DNA of 64,000 nt from the NCBI RefSeq assembly GCF_030463565.1, contig NC_134649.1, positions 1,932,001 through 1,996,000 of the forward strand, read 5' to 3'. The stretch comes from Pelecanus crispus (taxonomy: Eukaryota; Chordata; Aves; Pelecaniformes; Pelecanidae). Below the pieces are notes generated by a model that was not told the DNA's origin, did not search any database, and worked only from the letters and a program-made list of their open reading frames with translations. The first letter of the stretch is position 1. Every line of letters begins with the position of its first letter. Below are positions 37,592-49,690 of the stretch, piece after piece. The position numbers and the translations under genes are program-made.

Positions 37592-40500
37592 GTAAGTGAG
37601 CTGTGCGCCGGGCTCTGAAGAGGAGGGGATCTAAAGCAACCCACCCAAAATGCTGAATATCTCCTCCTGCTCCATCCGACCACCAGTTTGGGGTGGGCAG
37701 TGCTGCAGCTCCAAGGGAAACTGAGGTTTGCTCTTGGTGATGCTGGTGCCAAGCCAGCCCAGGCAAAGCAGAGAACAGAAACCCTCTTCCCTTCAAAAAG
37801 AGGAGTTTTATGTGGGGAATCGCAGTATATTTTGTATTTGATGGGTGTATGTGTATGGAGGGCGCCGTACCCTGGCTCCTGCCCGGCTGCCTGTCGGTGG
37901 CAGGTGCCGTGCGCGGGGCTTTGCTCCAAGCAGGTTCACGGCTCCCCGGGGCCCCTCAGCCTCCGACACGTGCTGGAAAGCCATCTGGGTTTTGAGTCAA
38001 GGCCATCCCGGTTTATATAGTTTCCACCAGAGAGCCACGGTCTGCAGAAGTGCTTAGACCTGCCTGCGTCCGTCGGGAGTGCAAGATGAGACTCAGATGG
38101 GCTTTGCTCAGGTTTTGGGTTTCGCGGCAGGTTTTGCTCCTCGCCAGGGCTGATCCCTGCTGGGGGATGCTGCACAGGTGTTGGCAGAGACACTTGGTGC
38201 TCTCTAGGAGCACATCTGGATGCTGCAGTGATGAGGGCAGCTCAAAAGCCCGTGAAATTCCCTGCAACTCAATTACTGCGGAGCTGAGGGATCTGCCCCA
38301 CGGGGGGATGACAGCCAGGCTTAAGGCAGCAAACAAACATGTAATTAATGCAGATGGATACTCCTGAAATTCAAAACTCAGACCTGTGCTGCCTTTGCAT
38401 GACCTTTGCTGGTGCTGGCGGGGGGCACGGGGCTGGGCCCTGTCCTGTGTCCTCAAGCCGAGCAGAGATTTCACTGCGAGGAGGAGCAGGGAGGTTTGGC
38501 TTTAACCTCAGTCTCCCCAGCTGCCGTCAGCACGGCCTGAAACCTCCCTGCTCACCGCTTCCCTTCTAGTTAATGGAAGGTCGGGGCCAGCCGCCCAGGC
38601 ATGCTGCGGCGAGCCTTTCCTCTGGCTCCGAGCCCCGGCTTCCCGCAAGGATTGTGCGCTTTTCCCAAATGGTACCGCGCATCCAGTTAATGGGGTGATG
38701 CTGATGCTGTGGCCTCCGTCCTACGTCGGGGACGTCTGTGCTCTGGTGCTCCCAGCTGCATCCTGGGGAGTCATTTGCAATTAAATCCGGGCTGATGTTT
38801 CCACTCTCCGGGTCACCATTTCCTTCCGCCATCCAGCAGAGACCCGAGTTAATATTCGTAAAGCTTTGCATGGTGGGATCAGGCTCAGCTTTCTGCTGGG
38901 ATCGTGTGCTCTGCGGTGGGCTAGGAAGGGAGGGGGTTGCCTGGGGTGCAGCCCATGAAGCTGCCTCTGCCCCATTGCAGAGACGGGTCCTGAGCAGGTA
39001 TTTTAGCACCCAGTATCCCCCCTGAAATTCAGAGACTCGCATCTGCATGGTGTTGATGAGCTTTTCCACTGCTTCAACTCAAGACCGTGCGCAGGGCTGC
39101 TTGCAGCAGGGCTGAGTCTCCCCAGAAGCGTGACCATGCCAGGTACCAGAGCATCCTCGCAGGGGGACATCCCCATGGTCCATGAGCAGGTTTGCATGCA
39201 GCAGTCAGGGAGCTTTCTCCTAGATCTGACCCTGCCTGGGGCCGTGTCAGGGACCAGGTGGTCTCTTGGGATCCTTTTCATCCTCGCTGTCCATGAACCT
39301 GTGCTATGGTACTGTTTCCCAGCCACCCAGCTTACACTTAACAAGCCAGAAGCCAGAAACTTTTGGTATGGGACACAGCCCTCCACCCTTTCTTTGCTTG
39401 AGAACGTGGATATTTACCCAAAAAAAAATGCTTTTTTTGGGGGGATAAAGAATTTTGGCCAGCCTGACAGCACAATTGCTCGTGGCCAGAACCACCGGAG
39501 CACAGCATAAACATGACTGTTGAGTAGTTCCAGTAAATAAAGCAAATTCCTGCAACATCCCCCACTTGAGACCTGCATGAGGAAAACTGATATTAAGGGA
39601 TGATGTTGCGTTGCTTGGTGTGAAGTCTTCTATCCTCATCTCCCTCCAAGCGATGCTGGAGTGCGTCTAGGTGGCAATGTGCGCTTAATTTCTAAGGGAA
39701 TCTCAGCCCAGCCTGGTGTCTCCATCCCTCGCCTGCTCCTGGGCAGAGCCCAGGCATGTCTGCGAGATGGTGCGATGTAGACCATGCTCTCCAGGGCAGC
39801 TGATCTGATGCTTCAGAGCATGCGAGCTCTTCATTTGCACAGACCTCTGCTGTGAAATATTTTTCTATCAGGAATGGATCCAAAACACCAAAAATTTGCT
39901 GGTATTTCCGCTGGCCCCTACAAGAGACTCCGGCTCTGCAGAGGTGTCTGCCAGGTCAGGGCTAAGCCTAGGAAAGGCTGTTCAGAGATCACAGTTCTCC
40001 GAAGCAGATAGAGCAGGAACCGAGTGTCTTTGCCATCACGTTCCTCCCTGCCTCTGCTTCTGGAGAATATCCTTTTTCCATATCTCATTTCATCCTAAAC
40101 GTGCCAAAAGTCTCCCCTTGGAGGAGAGCAGCGTAACTGTGCGAATGTGATGTGAACGGCACGCGGACACCTTGCTCCAAGGGGCTCGTGTGCCACCACG
40201 CTCCTCAAATGACAAAATGCCATCCGTGGGTGCAGGTGGTGGGAAACCCTCCTGGGACCGCAGCTGAGCCTTGCTCCCGAGGAAGGACCCTCCTCGCCCA
40301 CCCCTGGGCAGGAGAAGCAGGGCATGGATGGGGCCGAGCCTGTCCCATCCCTCGGCCCATCTTGCAGGTGTCCTGGTCAAGGAGTTTATGAGGGATCCTG
40401 TGCAATTCCCCCCTGCCCCTTGGGGTTTGGTTTCCCTGCCAGGTGGGGACGGCAGCAGTAGCTAAGCTGTTGGGTGTTCAGTGCCTGCGTGGGCTGGTTT

Positions 40501-43500
40501 TGCTGCTCTGCAGAGATTTCTGCCCAAAGTGAGCTCTCTGAGGGAGGGGCCCTGCAGAGATTGGTGGAAAAAAACCATTTTTTCAATATTTTCAGCCCAA
40601 TTGTAGCTATGGATGCTGGTTTAGGCATGATCCTGGCTGCACCCCAGCAGAGGGACTGCAATTCCCATGCCATTTGGGGGGTCTTATGCTTCTTTTTTTC
40701 ATGCTTTTGAGCTGCCACCATCACTGATGGGATGGTCAAGGGCTGACTTCCCTGGGGACCAGCGAAGGGAGGATTTTGCCTCCTTTCCCAGCAGGACACT
40801 GGAGCAAAGACCAGCTCTGGCTCATTTTGGCCCTTCTCACATCTCTTCTGCCAACATCAGGCAGGACACAGCTGTAGTTTTCTCTTCTGCCGACTCCTCT
40901 GCATGAAAAAAATGGATGTTCTCCGCACAGAATGAGTGTATGCGTATACATAAGTACAGCATCTATTTGAATATGCAATTATGTAGTATAAAATGTCTAT
41001 TAAATATGTGTACACAGTTAAAAAATGAAGCCACCATGACTCACTCTGGTTAAAGGATAAATGACTGAACAAACAAAATATCTACAGTATAAACCAAGGA
41101 CGTACAGAGAGAGCTGGATAATAATTGTGCTGAGCCTCGGCCAGCCCCAGGAGTTGGCAGGAGGCAGAAGAAATGGAGATGCTAAGATGAAACCCCAGTT
41201 GCTGGTAAAGGCAGAAGCCAGACAAGCATCCTTCAATACCATCCCAGAGGAGTTCAACAAAATCCACTGAAATGCAGAAGAGCTCAGAGAAGCTAAATGG
41301 TTATCTCAGAAGCGTGGTTCGTATAGGAGCGATGGTTATAACAACGTGCAGGGACCCGGCTGCCAAATTCCAAATGTGGAATCTGAGGACTTTGGCACCT
41401 ATCCTTCAGTCTGAGTCTTTTAATGCTGCTTTTGGCTAGTGTGGATGGTTTTAGAAGGGTTTCAAAGTAGCTTTATATATATATATGTGTGTGTGTGTGT
41501 ATATATATATCTCTGTGTGTGTGTGTGTATGTGTAGGCATATTTGGGTGTATGTGTACATACAAACTTCTATATAATATTCTGTGGGTATATTTTTAGTT
41601 GCGACTATTTCCCTTTTTCTAACCTTTCGGGGAAAGAGTCAGGTCATTTGCACATGGAGGCTGTAACTGCAAGCCTGGTAGTGGAAAATCTGGGAGGAAA
41701 GAATTCAGATTATTAAACTCCAAGGGGAAAAAAAATGCTTGGATATATACTGCTCAAAAATCTCATCGATTCGTGGGGTGGCTTTTCTCTGCTCATCATC
41801 TTCCCAAGCAGTGACTGCCTTTCAGACCTCTCTCTCAACACTTTCTCTCCCTTTTTCATTAAGCTGGAGGTGCAACCCAAGTGCCTTTTCCAAGTATGTG
41901 AATGGAAAAAATGACAACAGGCTACTGAAACTCATCCTACCGTGCAACGCAGCTTCGTACAGCGGCAGTCAGGCAGCGGCTGCCCTGCCCCGGCACGCTC
42001 CTGGTGCAGGCAGGGCAAGTGGTGCCCGGCGTTACGGGGTCTGGGCATCCCCAGATCCCACGGGCTGGGCATCTTGGGTGAAACCTGGGTGAGATGGGAG
42101 CTCCCTGTGCTGCTGTGCTTGGGGTAAAGTGGCCTGGCAGGAGCTTTGGTAGAAGGAGAGGGAGTTACTGTAAGAGCAGAGATGATCGTGGTGTTGATCC
42201 AAAAGGGTGACTTGGCTTGGAGCTGTTCCTCTGCCCCAAGCTGTACTTTGGTTCATACCATTTGGGGGGTATTTAAGGCATGAATCGCATGAGTTCAGGC
42301 ATGTTTGTTGCTGTGGACGGATTTATTCAGGCAAAATGCATGTGTTCAAGCATGAAAAGTGTTTCCACAAATGCACATGGGATGTATGTCCCTCAAACAT
42401 GGAAGCTCCCATCCGCATGTGCGCTCTCTTATGCTGCACATGGATATTTAAGGCAAGCACAAACAGGAATATTCTTAGAGGTCCAAAATCAGGTAAAAAA
42501 GGGAAAAAAGTTCCCTCTGACTTTCATCTCCCCTCTCCCAGTTGCTTTTCCTGATTGCTGCCCATCATCCCATGAGTAGGAGCTGCGTCTCTCCCTAAGG
42601 AAGGACAAAAGGACCTGTTCCCTCCTCCCACAAGGGCACAGGGGACATGCCAACCACTGCCCTCAGCCTTCCATCACCACCGGACACCCCAGTACAGAAG
42701 GAGGAGAGGGAAAGGGGCCCGGGGGCTGGGTTGTGCCTCCATGGGACAGACAGCAGCAGCCGTGATGCTCCATGCAGCGAGCATCGGGACCGCTGCCCCG
42801 CTCCGTCTTGTGTCTGTGGATTGAAAGTTTCCAGCTATGCAAAAAATGAAGCTTGAGAAGAACTGGCTGTGGAAGGAAAGCCCTGGGAATAAACATCCAT
42901 TAACTTTCAGAAGCCAGAAAAATAATAAATATAGCATTCCCAAGCTGGCTGAGGCTAGGGCTTCGCTGACGCTGCTGGCAAGGTGGCATGGCTGGGGAGT
43001 GGGTCCCGGATGGGCTTCAAGGGCTGTGGGTCTAGCACTGGGGGTGCTGGATGCTCTAGAGACCTCTTGAGCTGCTCTCTCCCTCCTGAACTCACGTCTC
43101 GTGCTGTCCCGACCCTGCTTTGCAGCATAAGGGTGCTGTGAAGCCTTTGGTGAAGGGTTTGGCCCCCTTGAACCCCCCCTTGAACAGCTCCCCACTGCTC
43201 TCAGCAAGAGCCCAGCCTTGCAAGCACCCCAGGGCTAAGCCTCCCTTCCAAGGGTGCCTGGAGGGGGGCAGCCCTGAGCCCCCCTCCCCACGGCTGCTCC
43301 AGGCACAGACATGACGTTTCCAGTCTGAGCGTGGCCAAAGGGAAGAGGAGGAGGGAGAAGAGAGAAAAATCTGCTCGGTGGATTTAAAGCTATAATTGTG
43401 CTGATCTGGAAAAACAGTTAAAGGGTTTGCTATTTCCCTACTACTGCGAGAGGCTTTCTTGGCTGTAATTCTCCTGTGGTTTGGCCGGTACCCGAGTGCT

Positions 43501-43860
43501 CGGATTATTTTGGTGAAAGGGTACATAACTGCAAAGCATTCCTCCGGCGCGGGGATAATGTCTGCTCCCGGCTCTCCCTCCCACCGTGCCGGGCTGCAGG
43601 CACCGGCTGGCCGCAGGGTGCGAGATGCTGTAGCAGCCCACCCCATCTCCCATGTTCAGGGGTTGTCCCCTTTTTGGCACACATGGGGTCTTTTTTTCCA
43701 GAAAATCACATAGGCTCTGTTATTAGTATTGCTGGACTCCTCGGGGTGGCAGGTTGGTCTACCCCTGCCTGGCACCTTTCCAGGGTGCCTTGAAGGACAC
43801 GGGACATTGGACATCCCTGGGGCAGCTCTTCCTTGGCATAAAGCAGCGTGGTCATCACAG
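37592..43860 (+). other. ITGA11: ITGA11 intron 2, left part
   Basis: Intron 2 spans 37592-52654. This left part contains an AT-rich zone around 40900-41740 with a TA/TG microsatellite at 41474, and otherwise unremarkable mixed sequence. No coding exon or RNA gene is recognised. Confidence 0.6.
41474..41534. repeat. TA/TG microsatellite
   Basis: Alternating (TA)n, (TG)n, (TA)n, CTC, (TG)n runs make up about 60 bp of alternating pyrimidine-purine sequence in intron 2, with weaker TG-rich continuation to about 41562. It is likely polymorphic in length. Confidence 0.9.
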
Positions 43861-44296
43861 ACCTTATGAGGAGCGGCTGAGGGAACTGGGGTTGTTTAGC
43901 CTGGAGAAGAGGAGGCTGAGGGGAGACCTGATCGCGCTCTACAGCTACCTGAAAGGAGGTTGTACTGAGGTGGGTGTTGGGCTCTTCTCCCAAGTAGTTA
44001 GTGATAGGACAAGAGGAAATGGGCTCAAGCTGCACCAGGGGAGGTTTAGGTTGGATATTAGGAAAAATTTCTTTACAGAAAAGGTGGTCAAGCATTGGAA
44101 CAGGCTGCCCAGAGAGGTGGGGGAGTCCCCATCCCTGGAAGTGTTCAAAAAACGGGTAGATGTGGCACTTGGGGACATGGTTTAGTCTAGTCTACCCTTG
44201 ATTGGTTTAGTGTGGCCTTGGTAGAGTAGGTTAATGGTTGGACTGGATGATCTTAAAGGTCTTTTCCAACCTAAACGATTCGATGATTCTATGACT
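43861..44296 (+). mobile_element. CR1 LINE, 5'-truncated, intron 2
   Basis: It begins in the C-terminal coding part of CR1 ORF2; the + frame reads [20 protein letters not shown] and continues to [20 protein letters not shown] before the stop. It then runs into the 3' tail ending GATTCTATGACTC. The tail has an extra segment between GGTTTAG at 44181 and a second GGTTTAG at 44204 (CTAGTCTACCCTTGATT), shared with the copy at 62974-63368 but absent from the copy ending at 47778. The coding part is still nearly open, so this is a fairly young insertion, but it lacks the endonuclease and reverse transcriptase. Confidence 0.92.
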
Positions 44297-46589
44297 CAGG
44301 GGTGGGTTTGCATCAGCCCTGTTAGGCCCTTTCATATTTTTTTCTTTCTCATTTTAAGAAAGCATTTGGTCTAATCAGAAAAATAGATGTGGTCTTGTGT
44401 TACTCGCTGTAGGACTTGCGGAAGAGAGGGGCTCATGGGAGGACGTCCCCTTGCAGACAAACCCAGTCTGCACCAGCAGCACACAGTTGACACTCTTCGT
44501 GGTTGGTGGCAGGCTGAAAGAGGAAGGAAAAGGTCTGCCACCCAGCAAAAAAGCAGAACTGCACTCAGTATTTTTTTTCTGTGAGGGACCCAATGAGCAG
44601 AAATGTGCTACACGACAAATCTGGCAGGTGGAGAGCAGCTGCCCCGCAGCTTCTGGGCTCCCAGGCATCCCAGCATCTCCATCTCGCCTTCCCCACCTCG
44701 AGAGCCTGAAAATTTCCCCTGCCCCAACCCTGAGGGTTTACCCAGGGCTTTCCAAACTGCTGCAGCAAGAGCAGCATTCCCTAACATACCTTTGCTTGCT
44801 GTGACACACAGGTGGGCTTCCCCCTCCGAGGTGCACCAGGATTTTTAGGAAGAAAGAGAGGAAGCCCATCAAGCACGAGCTTTGGCAGCCAGGCCCTTGA
44901 TGCAGAGAGGAAAATTGTCTCCTTGGTGTTTTTAAAGCATCCTCGTTGCACCATAGCACTTGCATTCAGGTGCAGCCCTAAGACCCCAGCACCTCTCCTG
45001 CGGGGAGACCAGGGGAGGCTGGAGGTGGATGGACACCAAGTCCTGCCTGTGCCATCATGGTACACATGTTCTGCAAACTATCTGTAGCTTCATTTATGAA
45101 GATCTCTATGGAGGAAGGGAGTCTTGCTCCTTCCCATCCCATATTATTCACCCGTAAAAAGACCTTTGCAATCATATCTTCATTATTTAGGGCTGGGAGC
45201 TTGGAGCCCTGCTCGCAGAGCACTGAAGGGCAGATGGATGGAGCTGTGGTATTGGAGCTGGTGGCCAACAGAGCCTCCAACGCAGAAATGCATGGGTGGG
45301 GACACCCCCCCCCAAAAAAAACCCCACTGTTAGCTGGTGATAATGGGTGACTAGGGAAAGAAAGAGGCACCTGGTGAGAACCAGAGTCACAGATTTGCTT
45401 TGGAAACTTCCAGAAGAAAGCCAGAGATCACACGAGTCCTGGCGAACACGTGCAGCCTACAGAGAGCATTGACCAGTAGCTCCAAATGCTGCAGTGGAAA
45501 CCCACGGCTGGGCCAAGAATCACTGCCGGGCCTCGCCTGTAAACACCTCTTTATTACAATATCCCTAAGTAAAAGGGAAAAACTTACACCAGGAAAAATA
45601 AGAAAGTATCATTACTGCTGACCACAATATTCTGCGAGTTCCTCAGACATGTTTTGCAACATGCCCGTCATCTGCTATTTTAAGGAGAGCGCCGGTAATT
45701 TTGCTTACTGCGATGTCTGTGTAATTGCTGCAGCAGCGCAGGGCTCGGACCTTGCGTGCCTCCGTGCCTGGTGCTGGGTCCCCTCAGGGTTGTTCCCGTG
45801 ACGTGGCCACTCGGCGTGGGGGGAGATGGCCCGACGGGTCCTGCCCGGCCTCGGGAGGGGTTTGCAGATGCGCTGTGGGAATGGGGCTGTGTAATTAAGA
45901 GTGTCCATTCCCGGCTTGACCCGGCGCGCAGAACAGCTGGTTAAGTTACAGTTGTGTTTATGTTTCATTTTGCAATGAGAGGGTTTGTTATAAAGCAGAG
46001 AAAACATTGATCAGCCTTTAAAAAAACAACAACCAAGGGTGTTTGTACGCATCGGTGGCAGATGGACAGCCTCCTGCAGGCACGCCCCATGCAGAAGCAG
46101 GAGGGGACAGGAGGGGACAGGGGTGGGGACAAAGCTCATGTCCAGGAGTGGGTCAGGGTCTGGATCTGGTTGCCTGCGCTGGGCACTGCGGGGTCTGTGG
46201 GACCCAAACCTCAAAGCAAGGATGCGCTACATATTGGGAGAGAAATCCCCTAAAACTCACCAAATGTGGGGATGGAGCACTGCAACTGCTGTGTCGTTAG
46301 CAGGTTGTCTATTAATTGGGGCAATGTGGGGAGCATAGGGAGACCTGGGAGTGAGCGAGACGCTCTAAGGCCTCCACCAGGAATGCTTCTGCCAAGGGAT
46401 GATTTACCAGGTATTCAATGGGCAAAACAGTCTTGCAAAGGATGTAGCATTCCCCTGCAACCACTGCTAAATAATGAGCCTGAATGGCTCGTTGGTAACG
46501 AGTCAGCCCAACGCTGGATGCTGGAGAAGAGCCCCTCCAGACTTGTGTGAAGGACGTCAGCCCAGCAGCAGTGCTAGGGCTGGAGACGA
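44297..46589 (+). other. ITGA11: ITGA11 intron 2, between two CR1 copies
   Basis: Mixed unique sequence without an exon, RNA gene or clear element. The stretch at 46300-46590 directly before the next CR1 could not be assigned to the element or to unique DNA. Confidence 0.45.
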
Positions 46590-47778
46590 TCGGGAGTGGA
46601 TCGGGATGAGTTGATGGGGATGAGGGAAAGGCTGTGGATGTTGTCCACCTGGATTTTAGAAAACCCTTTGACACTGTTTCCCACAGCATTCTCCTGGAGA
46701 AACTGGCTGCTCATGGCTTGGATGGACGTACTCTTCACTGGGTAAAAAACTGGCTGGATGGCCAAGCCCAAAGAGTGGTGGTGAATGGAGTTAAATCCAG
46801 CTGGCGGCCGGTCACGAGCGGTGTTCCCCAGGGCTCAGTATTGGGGCCAATCCTGTTTAATGTCTTTATCAACGATCTGGATGAGGGGATCGAGTGCACC
46901 CTCAGTGAGTTTGCAGACAACACCAAGTCGGGGGAGTGTCAATCTGCTGGAGGGTAGGATGGCCCTGCAGAGGGACCTGGACAGGCTGGAGCGATGGGTC
47001 AAGGCCAACTGCATGAGGTTCAACAAGGGCAAGTGCCGGGTCCTGCACTTGGGTCGCAACAACCCCATGCAGCGCTGCAGGCTTGGGGAAGAGTGGCTGG
47101 AAAGCTGCCTGGCCGGAAAGGACCTGGGGGTGTTGGTCGACAGCGGCTGAACGTGAGCCAGCAGTGTGCCCAGGTGGCCAAGAAGGCCAACAGCATCCTG
47201 GCTTGTGTCAGGGATAGTGTGGCCAGCAGGAGCAGGGCAGGGATCGTCCCCTGTGCTCGGCACTGGGGAGGCCGCACCTGGAATGCTGTGTCCAGTTGTG
47301 GGCCCCTCGGCACAAGAAGGACATTGGGGTGCTGGAGCGTGTCCAGAGAAGGGCAGCGGAGCTGGGGCAGGGTCTGGAGCACAGGGCTGGTGGGGAGCGG
47401 CTGAGGGAGCTGGGGGTGTTCAGCCTGGAGAAGAGGAGGCTGAGGGGAGACCTGATCGCTCTCTGCAGGGGTAGGGAGGTGGGGGTCGGTCTCTTCTCCC
47501 AAGTAACAAGTGATAGGATGAGAGGAAATGGCCTCAAGTTGTGCCAGGGGAGGTTTAGATTGGAAATTAGGAGAAAATTCTTATTTAGGGTTGTCAAGCA
47601 TTGGAACAGGCTGCCCAGGGAAGTGGTTGAGTCCCCATCCCTGGAGGTATTTAAAAGGTGTGTAGATGTGGTGCTTAGGGATGTGGTTTAGTGGTGGACT
47701 TGGCAGTGCCAGGTTAACAGTTGGCCTTGATGAGCTTAAAGGTCTTTTCCAACCTAAACGATTCGATGATTCTATGAT
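46590..47778 (+). mobile_element. CR1 LINE with decayed reverse transcriptase, intron 2
   Basis: This is the longest CR1 piece here. It carries the second half of the ORF2 reverse transcriptase ([54 protein letters not shown], then FADNTKS) followed by the downstream region and the usual 3' tail to GATTCTATGATG. The element is dead. The catalytic FADD box reads FADN (Asn codon at 46919-46921), a frameshift follows near 46935, and the thumb region continues in another frame to a break near 47150. The N-terminal half and the endonuclease are missing by 5' truncation. The exact 5' boundary is uncertain by about 100 bp. Confidence 0.9.
46634..47691 (+). pseudogene. CR1 ORF2 (pol) remnant, frameshifted
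   Basis: The reverse transcriptase palm is read in one frame (46634-46957), the thumb from about 46950 in a second frame ([32 protein letters not shown]) to about 47150, and the C-terminal part in further frames to the stop near 47691. At least two frameshifts and the D-to-N change in the YADD-type motif rule out activity. In intact avian CR1 elements this protein primes cDNA synthesis from the 3' tail. It is a nested part of the element listed above and not a host gene. Confidence 0.85.
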
Positions 47779-49529
47779 GTTCCATGCAGGAGAGGATGTG
47801 GATGAAACAGCCACAGCCGGGAGGAGCATCCTCTCCTGGGTGGCAGCACCCGGGGACATTGTCCCTCGCCGAGGGTGATGGAAACCTGATGCAGGTGGTG
47901 CAAGTACCTCCCCGCTGTAACCATCCTCTTCCTCCTCCTCCTCCTCCCCTGCCGCACACCCCAGCCTCAGCTCCCAGGCTCGGTGAAACCGCTCGCTGCT
48001 GCCAGGTGGGAAAGCAAAGGTCTGCATCGCTCCTGGCTTTGTGCACCATGCCTCTTCAAAACGGCTTTCTGAATGTACCCAACTGATATTATTTAATACG
48101 CTGATAACCCCGCGCACATCAGGACGGCTTGTTAGTGCTCCCAGACCCAACGCCTCTTCTCGCTGCAGCCTGCGCTCCTCTCCCAGGTGCCCCAAGCTCC
48201 CTCCCTGGCTGCCCCTCATCCATGGGACTGCTCCGTAAAGAGACCAAAATAATCAGTTCATCGTCTTCTGATATCTCTGCTGGACCTCCCCAGGCTTCGG
48301 GCAGTTCTAAGGGATGGATCTGGGTTTAATAATGCAATAGCCATCAACTCAAACTCCCTCTATGAGACCGTGTTGGAGGTCGCCCATCCCTTGGCTGTAG
48401 ATATTTGTCCCAGGTGTGTTTTTGAGGTGGCCTTTGGACACTGACACATGAGTTTCCTCTGCTCGTGGTGAGCAGAGCTGGCCGGAGCAGCAGCCTGTCC
48501 ATTGCTGCCCATGCAAGGCGATGGGACCCTCACCATCAGCAGAGCCATCCTACATTGCTTGTGCTCTTCAGTGGAGCTGTCTTGTGTTTAAAGATTTAAA
48601 AAATCACCACAGATTGATAAAATGATTTGCTAGAGGCCACGCAGAAAGCTGCTGTCAAACCAAGGACTCATTTTCAGGCCCCGCATCCTCCTGTGCCGCC
48701 ACCTCTTTGACTCCTCCGCCGTTCCTGCCTCTCCCTGGACTCCCACTAGGTATTTTTTCCCACCATTGCCAATGTGGAGAAAAACATTTCAAAGTCCATT
48801 CCTCTGTCACACTCCCTCCAAGGAGCCCAGATCCCATTTAAAGTTTTCCACAGCTGAACTCTCCCTTTCCTGAACCTCCTTAATCACTTCTTCATCCAGT
48901 TCCATCTTGAATAAATTAACCGCAAGTGAATTTGCCATGCAGGAGATTAAGTGTCCCATTGATTGAAAAATCCTGTGAAAAGCATAGTTGCTTCTCCGTA
49001 CCTCCCTAATCCCTGCATTCCCAGATCACCAGCTAGACATACCTTCCTTTCCGGATTTCTTTCCATTTAATCAAAATATCTTAAGGCTCAAAATGAGCTT
49101 TGCAACCCCTTTGCGATGCACCCAGGGAGCCTGCTGTGCCGGGGCGGGGGGGTTGTCGCCTTAAAAAGTCAGGAATTTGCTGGATGCAAAAAGGTGGAGG
49201 GGTGTCTGTGGCGTGGGATGGTCATGGGGCGAGGGGCTGAGCCCCCTCCAGGCAAAGGTGCTGGTTAATACAGCCCTGGCAGGAGAAAGCGCAGGTAAAA
49301 ACCAACAGCGCTTTAGGGGCAGCGGGCAGAAATTAAAAGCTTGTGCAGCGGAGGATAATAAATGAAGATAAATAGGGACTGAAGAGACGAAGCAGAAGCA
49401 GAGCCAGGACTGTGGGAGGTGGTTCGACGGCGGTGACGCGCTCCTGCGGGACGGGGTGCTGGGGATGGGCGCGTCCCTTCGGCTCAGCGCAGGAGGCTGT
49501 AGGTACATCCAAACGGCCGCGAATTTTTA
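47779..49529 (+). other. ITGA11: ITGA11 intron 2, no further feature
   Basis: Contains a CTC-rich run at about 47928-47948 and otherwise unremarkable sequence. No exon, RNA gene or recognisable element. Confidence 0.45.
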
Positions 49530-49690
49530 AGCGCCAAACTCTGTGACAGATTTCCCAGGGAAATGCTGGCTTCCCCATCGCTTGATGCCTTCAAATCAGG
49601 GATGGGTGTTTTTCCGGGAGATGTGCTCCAGCTAAACATAGTTTATGAGGTTCAGTACTGAGACAACTGGCATGAATTAATGTCTGTGAC
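49530..49690 (+). mobile_element. Possible ancient CR1/L3-like 3' remnant
   Basis: A stretch reading TGACAGATTTCCCAGGGAA, GCTTGATGCCTTCAAATCAG, GGTGTTTTTCCGGGAGATGT and GCTCCAGCTAAACA resembles the 3' region of old amniote CR1/L3 elements known from reptiles and mammals (typically ...CTTGA.GTCTTCAAATCA...TTTCTAAA.GATATGCTCTAGCT...). It is quite unlike the young avian copies in this window. Similarity is judged by eye from remembered consensus and is patchy; the boundaries are approximate. Confidence 0.4.

Noticed and set aside
41061..41270. A 69-codon + frame (M-T-E-Q-T-K-Y…) in intron 2
   Set aside because: It looks more protein-like than most, but no family is recognised and no splice sites frame it; an old transposon scrap is possible but cannot be shown.
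43945..44178. Minus-strand frames such as [12 protein letters not shown] seen at several CR1 loci
   Set aside because: They are the antisense of the CR1 ORF2 C-terminus and recur wherever that segment is present; not a host gene family.
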